Translations under genes and position numbers: made by a program
NCBI RefSeq assembly: GCF_000337415.1
Contig: NZ_AOJD01000077.1
Span: 124,583 to 162,954, forward strand
Source: Halorubrum tebenquichense DSM 14210
Lineage (GTDB): Archaea > Halobacteriota > Halobacteria > Halobacteriales > Haloferacaceae
Direction of reading: 5' to 3'
Length of the DNA stretch: 38,372 nucleotides
The notes under the pieces: model-generated
What the model was told of the DNA's origin: nothing
The model's database searches: none
What the model saw: only the letters and a program-made list of their open reading frames with translations
Part shown: positions 31,383-38,372 of the stretch, in pieces
Numbering within the stretch: the stretch's first letter is position 1
Layout of the letters: every line of letters begins with the position of its first letter

Positions 31383-31796
31383 TTACGCTTCTTCCGGACG
31401 GGGAGCCTTCTCGTACTTGACCATCTTTTCGGGCTTGTCTGAGATGGTGTCGTAGATCTGCTGGAGGGTCTCCTCTGCGGCGAGCAGATTGTGTTCCTCT
31501 AGGAATTCCCGCCCCTCCGCCGTGAGGCCGTAGAACTTCCAGGGGTAGCCCTGCCGGCGCTGATCGCCTTCCAGAGCGACTTCTTTGACGATGCCGGCGT
31601 TGATGAGCTTCTGGACGTGCTTGTAGACAGTCGCGTCGCTCACGCTGGGATTGAGCTCTTCGAGTTCGTACATCGAGGGTAGCTGCTCGGGATGCTGGAG
31701 GATGTTGTTGATCAGCGCGAACCGCGTCTGCTGAGTGACGAAGTGGACGAGTTCGCGGGATTCTATCCCGTCGGCAGTCCCCAGGTCAGTACTCAT
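31383..31796 (-). CDS. Winged-helix transcriptional regulator
   Basis: A 137-residue regulator from the ATG at 31796. The winged helix is at about residues 18-90, with VTQQTRFALINNILQHPEQL, PSVSDATVYKHVQKLINAG and the wing EGDQRRQGYPWKFYGLT. The PadR/ArsR-like fold probably makes it a repressor of its own promoter and of the divergent gene at 31925. Two palindromes between the genes fit that. An upstream extension of 17 residues is rejected. Confidence 0.8.
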   Translation of the reverse strand: MSTDLGTADGIESRELVHFVTQQTRFALINNILQHPEQLPSMYELEELNPSVSDATVYKHVQKLINAGIVKEVALEGDQRRQGYPWKFYGLTAEGREFLEEHNLLAAEETLQQIYDTISDKPEKMVKYEKAPRPEEA

Positions 31797-31826
31797 ACGA
31801 GACGATACACAGCCTGGCGGCAAGTA

Positions 31827-31888
31827 GTTTACCCTTGGGTAAACCACTCTGGAGTAAACTACGCTTGGTTAAGTGGGTGATTTACTCC
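31827..31888. promoter_or_regulatory. Palindromic operators between divergent genes
   Basis: GTTTACCC-TT-GGGTAAAC at 31827-31844 is a perfect 18-base dyad, and GGAGTAAA at 31851-31858 pairs with TTTACTCC at 31881-31888. All share the core GTAAA/TTTAC. They occupy the intergenic space of the regulator gene and the gene at 31925. Confidence 0.7.
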
Positions 31889-31924
31889 ATAAACCATATC
31901 GCACAACGCTGAGAGGTGTTGAAT

Positions 31925-32473
31925 ATGTCCGACGAGGAGCCGCCTGTCCCTGAAGAGGTCCTTACCAGTGCGAAGGACCAACTCGATGATGAAGAGATCT
32001 CGCTGGCCGACAATGAGGAGATCCTCCACGCCCTGAGCGAACTGACTCCCGTCTATGAAAATGAGCGCTCGTACTTCGTGCTGGGGAACTACGACCGGGA
32101 GCCGATCCGCCGGCTGAACCTCGTGATCGACCGACTCAACCGCCGGCAGGACGCCTACGCCTTCCGGATGGTCGACATCCGCGGGGAGTGGGACAATAGC
32201 ATCCAGAAGTTCTGCCTGATCGGTGATCTCGTGACCTACCTCGTCGGTGTCGCCGAGAAGGATCCGAGCGACTTCCTCGTCGAACAGGGGTTGCTCGTCG
32301 GCACGACTGAGTTCTTCGCGAAGAGCCACGTCCTCAAACGGGAGTACGAGGACGAGGAGCACCCCTTCGGTTGGATGCAGGACGGTGTTTTTGAGCTGTT
32401 CGACCAGGAGGGACGGCTGTATCGCTGGCAGACCGAAGAGGAACTTGTTGATGTGACGGAAGAACTCCCGTAA
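31925..32473 (+). CDS. Conserved plasmid protein of unknown function
   Basis: A 182-residue acidic soluble protein with YFVLGNYDREPIRRLNLVID, then LVTYLVGVAEKDPSDFLVEQG and FGWMQDGVFELFDQEGRLYRW. The family looks like one seen near plasmid regulators in haloarchaea, but no function is known to me. ATG at 31925 is preferred; an ATG nine bases upstream is possible. The divergent regulator probably controls it. Confidence 0.65.
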   Translation: MSDEEPPVPEEVLTSAKDQLDDEEISLADNEEILHALSELTPVYENERSYFVLGNYDREPIRRLNLVIDRLNRRQDAYAFRMVDIRGEWDNSIQKFCLIGDLVTYLVGVAEKDPSDFLVEQGLLVGTTEFFAKSHVLKREYEDEEHPFGWMQDGVFELFDQEGRLYRWQTEEELVDVTEELP

Positions 32474-32498
32474 CGGCGGTGGACCACGTCTGCCGGTA

Positions 32499-32933
32499 TC
32501 AGTTCGGATCGTAGGGGTTCGTTGCTGATTCAAGCCGATAGACGTCCTCGACAGCGTCGAAGTCGTCATCGAACGCATACAGGTAGCCAAGCCCCTCGGT
32601 TTGCATATACGCGACAATACAGGCATCGACGAACGAGAGCGGTTCGTGTTGGCGAAAGAGCGACTTTCCCGTCGCGAGGGCGGTGGTGGTGAGTGAATCG
32701 ATGTGGAAGTGAGCGTTCTCTTCGAGGCGGTCGAGCAGATCGACCGCTGCGTCGTGGCCGGCGTGGGTCGTGAGGCCGTTTAGCGTTTCGGCGAGAACGT
32801 AATCGAGGATGACTCCCTCAGGAAGCGTTCCAGTATCGATGCCGTGGAGCACCGGGAGTGCGGCGTCGTGTGATGTATCTTGCTTGTACGCCGCTGCAAA
32901 CAGAACCGACGTATCGATGAGTGCGCGAGGCAT
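32499..32933 (-). CDS. vapC: PIN-domain toxin VapC
   Basis: A 144-residue PIN ribonuclease. The acidic active site is visible: D7 (LIDTS), E49 (AETLNG), D103 (FVDACI) and D122 or D124 (FDDDFD). It would cleave RNA when freed from its antitoxin. Its ATG follows the antitoxin stop directly, without a gap. Confidence 0.92.
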   Translation of the reverse strand: MPRALIDTSVLFAAAYKQDTSHDAALPVLHGIDTGTLPEGVILDYVLAETLNGLTTHAGHDAAVDLLDRLEENAHFHIDSLTTTALATGKSLFRQHEPLSFVDACIVAYMQTEGLGYLYAFDDDFDAVEDVYRLESATNPYDPN

Positions 32934-33185
32934 TTACTCGATGTCGACGCCCCACGCATCGTGATCGCTGGTCACATCGGTGTCTTCCTCACCAGCGTAC
33001 CCGTCGAAATCGGCGAACGTACCCGTCTGCTGTTGGATGACGTGGACCCGGATACTCCCGTCATCTTCCAGCTGCCAGCGAAGCTGATCACCGTCATCAA
33101 TATCGAGTTCCCGTCGAATCCGGGCGGGGATGTTTGCCTGGTTTCCAGACACCTTGCTTTCGGCGTCGATTCTGTCGCTGCTCAT
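32934..33185 (-). CDS. vapB: AbrB-like antitoxin VapB
   Basis: An 83-residue SpoVT/AbrB-type protein: SKVSGNQANIPARIRRELDI, then GDQLRWQLEDDGSIRVHV, the swapped-hairpin DNA-binding fold, and an acidic tail of about 30 residues that would block the toxin. The ATG at 33185 is preferred over a long upstream frame. The pair likely autoregulates through this protein. Confidence 0.9.
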   Translation of the reverse strand: MSSDRIDAESKVSGNQANIPARIRRELDIDDGDQLRWQLEDDGSIRVHVIQQQTGTFADFDGYAGEEDTDVTSDHDAWGVDIE

Positions 33186-33276
33186 ATCTCCGGGTAAGTG
33201 ACCAACCCTGAAAAGGCTAGTGTGCCGCCACACTATACAGTAGCAAAAGACCGATTCCGATGAAGAGGACGGTGAT

Positions 33277-34098
33277 TCATTTTGAAACCGTTGGGAGGCG
33301 ACCGTCTGGTCGGGGCACACGGCCTCGTTTGATCTCGTGATCGACGTGACGCAGGTGCTTACAGCCGCCTTCGGGTGAACGCTGCTGCCAGTCCGGGCAG
33401 GTACACGCCTCTTCGGCGACGTCGACTTCGTACCGATTACCGGACGCGGACTGGACCTCGTAGCGACCACCTTTGGAGAGGAGCGAGACGTCCATCGATT
33501 CGGTGACGGCGCGCTTCGTGCGAGGCTCAAGTTCGTCCTGTGACTGTGCGGTATCGTCGACGACCAGCCGATCGCGTACGTCGCCCGTTCGGCCACCATC
33601 CGGAGCGACAGCTTCCGCAGGGCCACTGAGGCGCTCGTGAAGTAGTTCTTCTACCGGATGCCCTTCTGGCCACAGGTAGTGTACCTCACGGCGCTCACGA
33701 TGGTCGTAGGAGCCGCACGCGGCTGCGCTCCCTATCCAGACGCGCCAAGCACCCAGCGCAGCCATCACGTCGACGATGATACGGGGAACCGTCTGGTGGT
33801 CGTCCGGGAAGAACACCCGGAAACGCGTACACGCCTCTTGGGGCGGGACAGTTTCCCACCAGTCTTCGCTGGAGCCCCAACTGTCGAACATCGCCTCGTC
33901 GGTGCCGTAGCCCACCGTGATGCCGTCGATCGGCGTCCAGCCCGTCGGGATGTGGTCTGCCTGCCCCTCGAGTATCCTGAGGACGGCGTAACGAAGGTAC
34001 TCGTGGGTTTGGTTGTCCGTCGTTCGGGCCACCTTGTCGTGCTGCTCGGCAACGTGCTCGGCTTCCTCGAGGACCGTTGTGAGATAGTCGTCAGTCAT
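33277..34098 (-). CDS. SWIM zinc-finger domain protein
   Basis: A 273-residue protein whose C-terminal part contains EEACTCPDWQQRSPEGGCKH, the CxC...CxH SWIM pattern, near residues 232-251. SWIM domains bind DNA or proteins. The N-terminal 190 residues resemble other haloarchaeal plasmid proteins but no motif was recognised. It is located on an apparent plasmid accessory strip with the ArdC-like gene. Confidence 0.75.
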   Translation of the reverse strand: MTDDYLTTVLEEAEHVAEQHDKVARTTDNQTHEYLRYAVLRILEGQADHIPTGWTPIDGITVGYGTDEAMFDSWGSSEDWWETVPPQEACTRFRVFFPDDHQTVPRIIVDVMAALGAWRVWIGSAAACGSYDHRERREVHYLWPEGHPVEELLHERLSGPAEAVAPDGGRTGDVRDRLVVDDTAQSQDELEPRTKRAVTESMDVSLLSKGGRYEVQSASGNRYEVDVAEEACTCPDWQQRSPEGGCKHLRHVDHEIKRGRVPRPDGRLPTVSK

Positions 34099-34148
34099 GA
34101 TTCACGGAGGTCAGAATTCGCCTCCGCCCCTCTGCGGGCGCAGAAAAC

Positions 34149-34189
34149 TTAACCAACGAAAGAGGAGAAATCCGGCATCTGTTGGTTAA
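34149..34189. repeat. Long-spaced inverted repeat, copy d
   Basis: TTAACCAACG at 34149-34158 and TGTTGGTTAA at 34180-34189, spacer 21. It lies between two same-strand genes, upstream of the SWIM gene and just past the stop of the ArdC-like gene. This place would suit an operator or a terminator. Confidence 0.75.
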
Positions 34190-34194
34190 CTGAT

Positions 34195-34977
34195 TTAGCG
34201 AGCAAGCCGCTCTTCGAGCACGTCGATGAGCTCCTCTGCCGTCCGACTGATCCGACCGAGCCGCTCGCGAACGACCTCGGGGTCGTCCGACTCCCAGGCT
34301 GCGAGGTAGAACGCCGAGCCGCTGGTGTCGAGGCCGCAGTACCGCCCAACGACGTATGCGACGGCTTCGGCCTCGACTTCGCGTTTCGACCGTTCCGTAT
34401 CGTCGTCGACGTCGAAGTGGAGCAGAGCGTGCGCGTACTCGTGAACCAGTGTCCGAGCGAGATCGGCGTCGTTCTCGCGATCTCGAACCTCAACACGCGG
34501 CTGCATGTCGATGAGACTGAGCTGCTCGCAGATTCCTTTCGCCTCGCCGTGCGTCCACTCGTTGGCTGGAATGATCCGGACCGTCACGCCGAGGTCATCA
34601 GCGGCGGCAGTCAACTGTTCGACGAGGTCGCCGGCGTCGCCGGTCGCTTCCGTATCCAGATCGGGGAGCGGCTCGCCCTCGGTCTGGGAGATGTCGAACA
34701 CCGGCGCGGGCTTGAATCCGACGAGCCCCTCCGACCACTCCTCAGGTGGCGTCTCGTCGTACCCACAGTCACTGTCCTCGTGGTAGTTCGGCGAGTTCTC
34801 GCATTCCGGGCATTGCTTCGTGATGATCGGTGCCCAGATCCAGATGGCTGACTCGCCCTCTTGGACGTGCGGGTCCGCGCCGACGAGACGGTCGAACACC
34901 GTCTTTCCGGTGGCTAACGCGTCATCATGGGTCGATGCCTCTACCAGTGCGGAAATCACCATATGTATCTCGAACAC
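34195..34977 (-). CDS. Chimeric protein with ArdC-type zincin metallopeptidase domain
   Basis: From GTG at 34977 the protein is 260 residues. The C-terminal two thirds match the zincin part of ArdC antirestriction proteins: HVQEGESAIWIWAPI, a cysteine pair in KQCPECENSPNYHED, VFDISQTEGEPLP, then the active site HEYAHALLH with a downstream ligand-like EAEAVAYVVG. The N-terminal 36 residues (FEIHMVISALVEASTHDDAL...FDRLVGADP) resemble a different plasmid protein family, and the usual ArdC ssDNA-binding N-domain is missing. This suggests an in-frame fusion by deletion. A longer open frame to 35091 has a non-protein-like start. Confidence 0.72.
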   Translation of the reverse strand: MFEIHMVISALVEASTHDDALATGKTVFDRLVGADPHVQEGESAIWIWAPIITKQCPECENSPNYHEDSDCGYDETPPEEWSEGLVGFKPAPVFDISQTEGEPLPDLDTEATGDAGDLVEQLTAAADDLGVTVRIIPANEWTHGEAKGICEQLSLIDMQPRVEVRDRENDADLARTLVHEYAHALLHFDVDDDTERSKREVEAEAVAYVVGRYCGLDTSGSAFYLAAWESDDPEVVRERLGRISRTAEELIDVLEERLAR

Positions 34978-35074
34978 GTCGAAACGCCGACGCACCCGGT
35001 GTCGTTGCTCGCTCGCTCCTACTGCGCCGGCACCCATCGCCGGCGCTCGAAAAACCTGCTTTGGGAGATTGCGT

Positions 35075-35497
35075 TCAGGAGTCGGCCGCACGCTTGACGG
35101 TGATGGTCAGATCCCCGGACTCATAGTCCGCTTCGAAGTCGGCGACGTACGCATCTGAATCGTAGGCGACGTGGTAGGCGCGGTGACGCTCGAGGGATCC
35201 GGTCGCCTTGTAGTGGAAGAATGCGGCCGCCGTGTAGGGCTTGCTCAGTATCTCTATTTGTGTCTCAACCGATGCCGGAAGCGCGATCTGTGGTGTGTCA
35301 GTGTCGATGCTCGCCGCGAACTCTTTGGCCTCCTCGACAGTCGCTTGCGAATGTACAGGTGTTGCGCCAGTGAGCACGTTCACCGGAGTTTCGGTCTTGT
35401 CGGTGAACAGGGCGTCTTCGAAGGTATGCGTCCCGAGGATCGCATCGGGAGCTAACTCGCAATCGTCGAAGGGATTGTCAGTTGTTTCATCGGCCAT
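35075..35497 (-). CDS. Plasmid hypothetical protein
   Basis: A 140-residue acidic soluble protein with CELAPDAILGTHTFEDALFT, then ALPASVETQIEILSKPYTAA and LERHRAYHVAYDSDAYVADF. No motif of known function. It has the same strand as the ArdC-like chimera, with about 100 bases between, and probably belongs to the same plasmid accessory set. Confidence 0.6.
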   Translation of the reverse strand: MADETTDNPFDDCELAPDAILGTHTFEDALFTDKTETPVNVLTGATPVHSQATVEEAKEFAASIDTDTPQIALPASVETQIEILSKPYTAAAFFHYKATGSLERHRAYHVAYDSDAYVADFEADYESGDLTITVKRAADS

Positions 35498-35746
35498 TGA
35501 ATCACGAGCCTTTGGCGGGGATCACCCATTCCGGCCCCTGAAAAACAGCAGCGGCTTCGACGCAGATTACCGTCCGAGTCGGTATCGAAACCTGTAATTG
35601 GTCCCTCTTCGACACTCCGACGCGATGCCGTCCCTCTCTCGCTGCGAATACCTTTTTACACGAATCTTGCGTACCACCGATATGACCCTCCAAGCTCAAG
35701 TACCTAAATCAACAGTAGATTACCTCAAATTCCAGGTGCTATCTCG

Positions 35747-36649
35747 ATGGCTGTGATTGAGACAACCGAACTCACCAAGGGGTACAGCGGCGATCCAGCT
35801 GTTACAGACCTTGACCTCGAAGTCGAAGACGGTGAAGTGTATGGATTCCTCGGACCGAACGGTGCCGGGAAATCCACGACGATCGATATGCTGATGAACT
35901 ATACTCGTCCATCAGCAGGAACACTCACCGTTCTTGGACTCGACGCCCAGCAGAACGCAAGTGAGATTCACGCTCGAACTGGTATCCTCCCGGACCAATT
36001 CGGCGTTTACAGTACGCTCACGGGACGTGAACACGTCCACTACATCCTCGACGCGAACGACGCGACAGGGGACCCCGAGGAGATTCTCGAGCGTGTTGGT
36101 CTCGCTGACGCCGTCGACCAACGTGCCGGCGGGTACTCGAAAGGAATGCAACAACGCCTGGGGCTGGCGATGGCTATCGCCGGCGAACCGGAACTACTCA
36201 TCCTCGACGAGCCGTTCTCCGGACTTGATCCCTATGGAGTGCGGTTGGTTCGTGACGTTGTTGCTACTGAACGCGACCGTGGAGCGACGGTCTTCTTCTC
36301 GAGTCACGTCCTCGACCAAGTCGAACGAGTCTGTGATCGCGTCGGGTTACTCTCTGACGGCCACCTGATTGCTGAAGGAACGCCGAAAGAACTCCGTGAT
36401 ATGGCTGGCGTCCGAACGCAACTCAGCATTGAGACAGACAGCGATGACCCACCGATACAAGCAATCGGTGAGCTCGCCGATGTCCAGAACGTTTTCTCTG
36501 AGACTGGCCGGATAGTGGTGACGTGTCCTCGGACAGTCTGTTACAACGTCCTCAAAACACTGGATAGTGCTGGAGTGAACATCCAGTCGTTCGACATCGA
36601 GCACGGCACAATTGAGGACGCTTTCGTCGAACTCGCTACCGAAAGTTAA
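35747..36649 (+). CDS. ABC transporter ATP-binding protein (CcmA/NatA type)
   Basis: A 300-residue ATPase with Walker A GPNGAGKST near residues 37-45, signature YSKGMQQRLGLA, Walker B LLILDEPFSGLD and switch FFSSHVLDQVE. The C-terminal extension of about 80 residues is typical of ABC-2 drug/antibiotic exporters. Its natural partner is an ABC-2 permease, and one lies directly downstream but in opposite orientation, with five bases between stop codons. A TTTTTACA stretch near 35652 may be its TATA box. Confidence 0.93.
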   Translation: MAVIETTELTKGYSGDPAVTDLDLEVEDGEVYGFLGPNGAGKSTTIDMLMNYTRPSAGTLTVLGLDAQQNASEIHARTGILPDQFGVYSTLTGREHVHYILDANDATGDPEEILERVGLADAVDQRAGGYSKGMQQRLGLAMAIAGEPELLILDEPFSGLDPYGVRLVRDVVATERDRGATVFFSSHVLDQVERVCDRVGLLSDGHLIAEGTPKELRDMAGVRTQLSIETDSDDPPIQAIGELADVQNVFSETGRIVVTCPRTVCYNVLKTLDSAGVNIQSFDIEHGTIEDAFVELATES

Positions 36650-36654
36650 CTCAG

Positions 36655-38268
36655 CTAATCGATGTTTCTCGTTCGATAAACCCAGAGTGCAACTCCTAGT
36701 GGAAGAATGAGCCACAGGAGATGTTGTCCGAGTGCGGCTGACGGATGTAGATACCAAGCTGGAACGTCAGTTCCGTAGGCTAATCGTGCAACAACGATAT
36801 TCGAGAACTGGTTTGGTTGTAGTTCTCGAATCACAGACGAGGCCGGCGCTGCGGAGTTCGGAACGCCGATGATTGTATTCGTCACAACGTTCGGGAGTCG
36901 TAGCGGAGGTATCCATCGGAGAAATAAATAAAGCGGGTCACTCGGCGGATTGTGTCCATTTGCGCTCACTCCTGTGATTAAGCTATAGAGAGTGTTTGAA
37001 ACTGTGAACCAGGCGATTTGAACGCCCACAAAGACGAGAATCGTGAATCCGGCGATGGCTTGGCTTTGGAAAATCGTCGAGATCGAGACGCCCATCCCAG
37101 CGATCACGGTCACAAAGAAGACTGCGAACACCAGAAATCCGGCGAGTATACCAAGCGGAACAATGCCATGCTGGGGTACTGCTAGCAGGCATGTCAGGAC
37201 GATCCCACCGACGATCGGAACGGCGAAGGCACCTGCTCGACCGAGCGTAAACCCGATGAGCGTCCCCATTCGTGAGATAGCAGTGCCTGCGGTGAACCGA
37301 ATTGCGCCCGTATCACGTTCGTGATTTACCGAACGGAACGTACCGAACAGCACGCCGATACCGCCGATGAACGTGAGCGGTCGTTGTAGGGCAGCAAGCG
37401 GCATACGAGACCCGAGTGCGTCCTGTACGTACATTGCTGGTGAGAGACTGAGGATACCAGCGACGAACACGAGCATGCCGACACCCCAGACGAGTGGGGT
37501 ACGAATGAGCCGCTGGAATTCACGACGGGCGAGCGGTTGCCACGACCCGGGGAGCGCATCAATCAGGCCACCGTTCCCGGTGAGACGGGCAAATAGTCGA
37601 CTCTCGACTCGAGGAAGTGAGGGAGAAACCCGTTGAAGCGTTCGAAGTATCTTGAGTTGGTTACGGGCCGCGAGATCGCTTCGCTGGAAGATTGTGATAC
37701 CACCGAGGAGGGAGAGCATCGGCCAGCTGAGCAGGAAGCCGAATCCCCACCACGCTGAGAGTGGTGGCGACGTCGTCGCGAGTTCGCCTGTTTCAGTGAG
37801 GGCGTCAGAGATCTGGGCGACGGCATTACCGGGGCCGACTGGAATCCCAAATAGCCAGTTCGTGAGGACTTGAAACGCACTGAGGGGTGACAGCCAGCCT
37901 GCAATCTGGAAGGCTGTTGGATGGTTCATCTGCGGTCCCGGTGTTGCGCCTGTGATGAGCTGCCAGAGGACCGCGAGCGTCACATTGTTCCAGAATGCCA
38001 ATGCGAGTGTCACGATTGAACCAAGAATTACTGCGCGGGTCGTTGATGAGCTCGCTGCGGAGAGACCAACGATGAGCCCCATCCACACATACACGTAGAT
38101 CGTTGTGAGGGCGAGGAAGCCGAGGAACAACAGTGGTGAGAATTGGCCGTACTGGAAGACGTCGTAGGCGGTGACGAGAAGCGTCCCAGCTACGACTGGG
38201 GCAAGCAGAGCTGTTCCGCGTCCGACGGTGTTCAGATAAGGTTTGAAAGTGAGGCGGTGCGTTTTCAA
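36655..38268 (-). pseudogene. ABC-2 type permease, 5' end lost at an IS boundary
   Basis: The remaining 537 codons encode a membrane protein with two ABC-2 halves. The second half is complete from WQPLARREFQRLIRTPLVWG, through RSVNHERDTGAIRF, to its last helices; the first half begins only at the segment VGRGTALLAPVVAGTLL, equivalent to LGRAGAFAVPIVGGIVL of the second half. So about 120-130 N-terminal codons are missing. The frame has only a TTG start 9 bases from the IS6-type transposase ATG. Truncation by this IS is the simplest explanation. It converges on the ATPase gene, unlike the usual tandem order. Confidence 0.78.
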
Positions 38269-38276
38269 AGCGTTCT

Positions 38277-38372
38277 ATGCCAAAAAACGACCGCCTCAGC
38301 GGCTGTTTAGACGAGATCAACTTAGAGTTTGTGGAGCGAGAAGCAACACCGAAGCTGTTGATGAAGCTCAGT
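38277..38372 (+). CDS. IS6-type transposase, N-terminal part (runs off the window)
   Basis: The frame begins MPKNDRLSGCLDEINLEFVE and continues REATPKLLMKLS to the edge. This opening is that of the haloarchaeal IS6-group (ISH14/ISH29-like) transposases as I remember them, DDE enzymes that move by cointegrate formation. Only 32 codons are seen, so completeness is unknown. The left end of the element must lie between about 38220 and 38276, where the permease gene stops. Confidence 0.75.
   Translation, partial: MPKNDRLSGCLDEINLEFVEREATPKLLMKLS

Noticed and set aside
31859-32626. A 255-residue minus-strand frame opposite the gene at 31925
   Set aside because: Shadow of the plus-strand gene, with no motif and extending into the vapC end.
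32934-33626. A long version of the VapB gene
   Set aside because: The upstream part is antisense to the SWIM gene and is Ser/Arg/Pro-rich; the ATG at 33185 gives a normal AbrB-like antitoxin.
35682-35756. A 24-codon frame overlapping the ABC ATPase start
   Set aside because: It follows a TATA-like stretch and could be a leader peptide, but it is too short and has no recognisable feature.

Overview
The window reads as a haloarchaeon. Proteins are strongly acidic, coding DNA is GC-rich with spacers that are clearly AT-richer, many genes overlap by ATGA or have almost no leader, and the content is typically haloarchaeal: an Orc1/Cdc6 initiator with ORB-like repeats, a Tat lipoprotein with RR and lipobox, a type IV pilin with an archaeal prepilin peptide, SufB, a WtpABC-type transporter and IS200/IS605, MITE-like and IS6-like elements. 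The par/orc genes, toxin-antitoxin pairs, ArdC relic and insertion sequences suggest a plasmid or megaplasmid, or a chromosome with an integrated one.

Region 1 (1-13.25 kb) looks like a transition-metal, probably zinc, homeostasis island. It holds the end of a metal-binding lipoprotein with a His/Asp/Glu tandem repeat (ZnuA), its ATPase and permease, an FAD/NAD(P) oxidoreductase, an orphan pilin, TrmO, a 50-residue double zinc-finger protein, a COG0523 (CobW-type) metallochaperone GTPase with a small HEAT-like partner, a second FAD protein with a cysteine tail, a ribosomal protein uS14 with half of its zinc cysteines replaced, a short FeoB-like transporter, a lone SufB and two small zinc-ribbon proteins. 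The logic suggested is uptake, allocation and sparing of zinc.

Region 2 (13.3-19.5 kb) has a complete tungstate/molybdate-type ABC operon (ATPase, permease, lipoprotein) on the minus strand, a gene-poor stretch with transposase debris, a MATE efflux gene, and a 140-bp MITE with 16-bp terminal inverted repeats and an 8-bp target duplication.

Region 3 (19.5-26.8 kb) has a ParA-type partition pair with a palindromic site upstream, and a 2-oxoacid dehydrogenase operon in decay. E1-alpha carries a nonsense codon and an IS200/IS605 insertion, E1-beta is almost entirely replaced by a tnpB-only element, and only the lipoyl-domain gene is intact. A two-gene HTH/TumE-like module follows.

Region 4 (26.8-31 kb) is a composite replication origin. 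Three families of G-string repeats, a C-terminal fragment of a family B DNA polymerase and an intact orc1/cdc6 gene lie together. An inverted repeat TTAACCAACA...TGTTGGTTAA with a 21-24 nt spacer occurs four times between 27.2 and 34.2 kb.

Region 5 (31-38.4 kb) is plasmid accessory DNA: small conserved proteins, a winged-helix regulator with palindromic operators, VapBC, a SWIM zinc-finger protein, an apparent in-frame chimera containing an ArdC metallopeptidase, an ABC ATPase, and a convergent ABC-2 permease whose 5' part seems lost at the edge of an IS6-type transposase running off the window. All family names come from recognising motifs by eye; no database search was possible.
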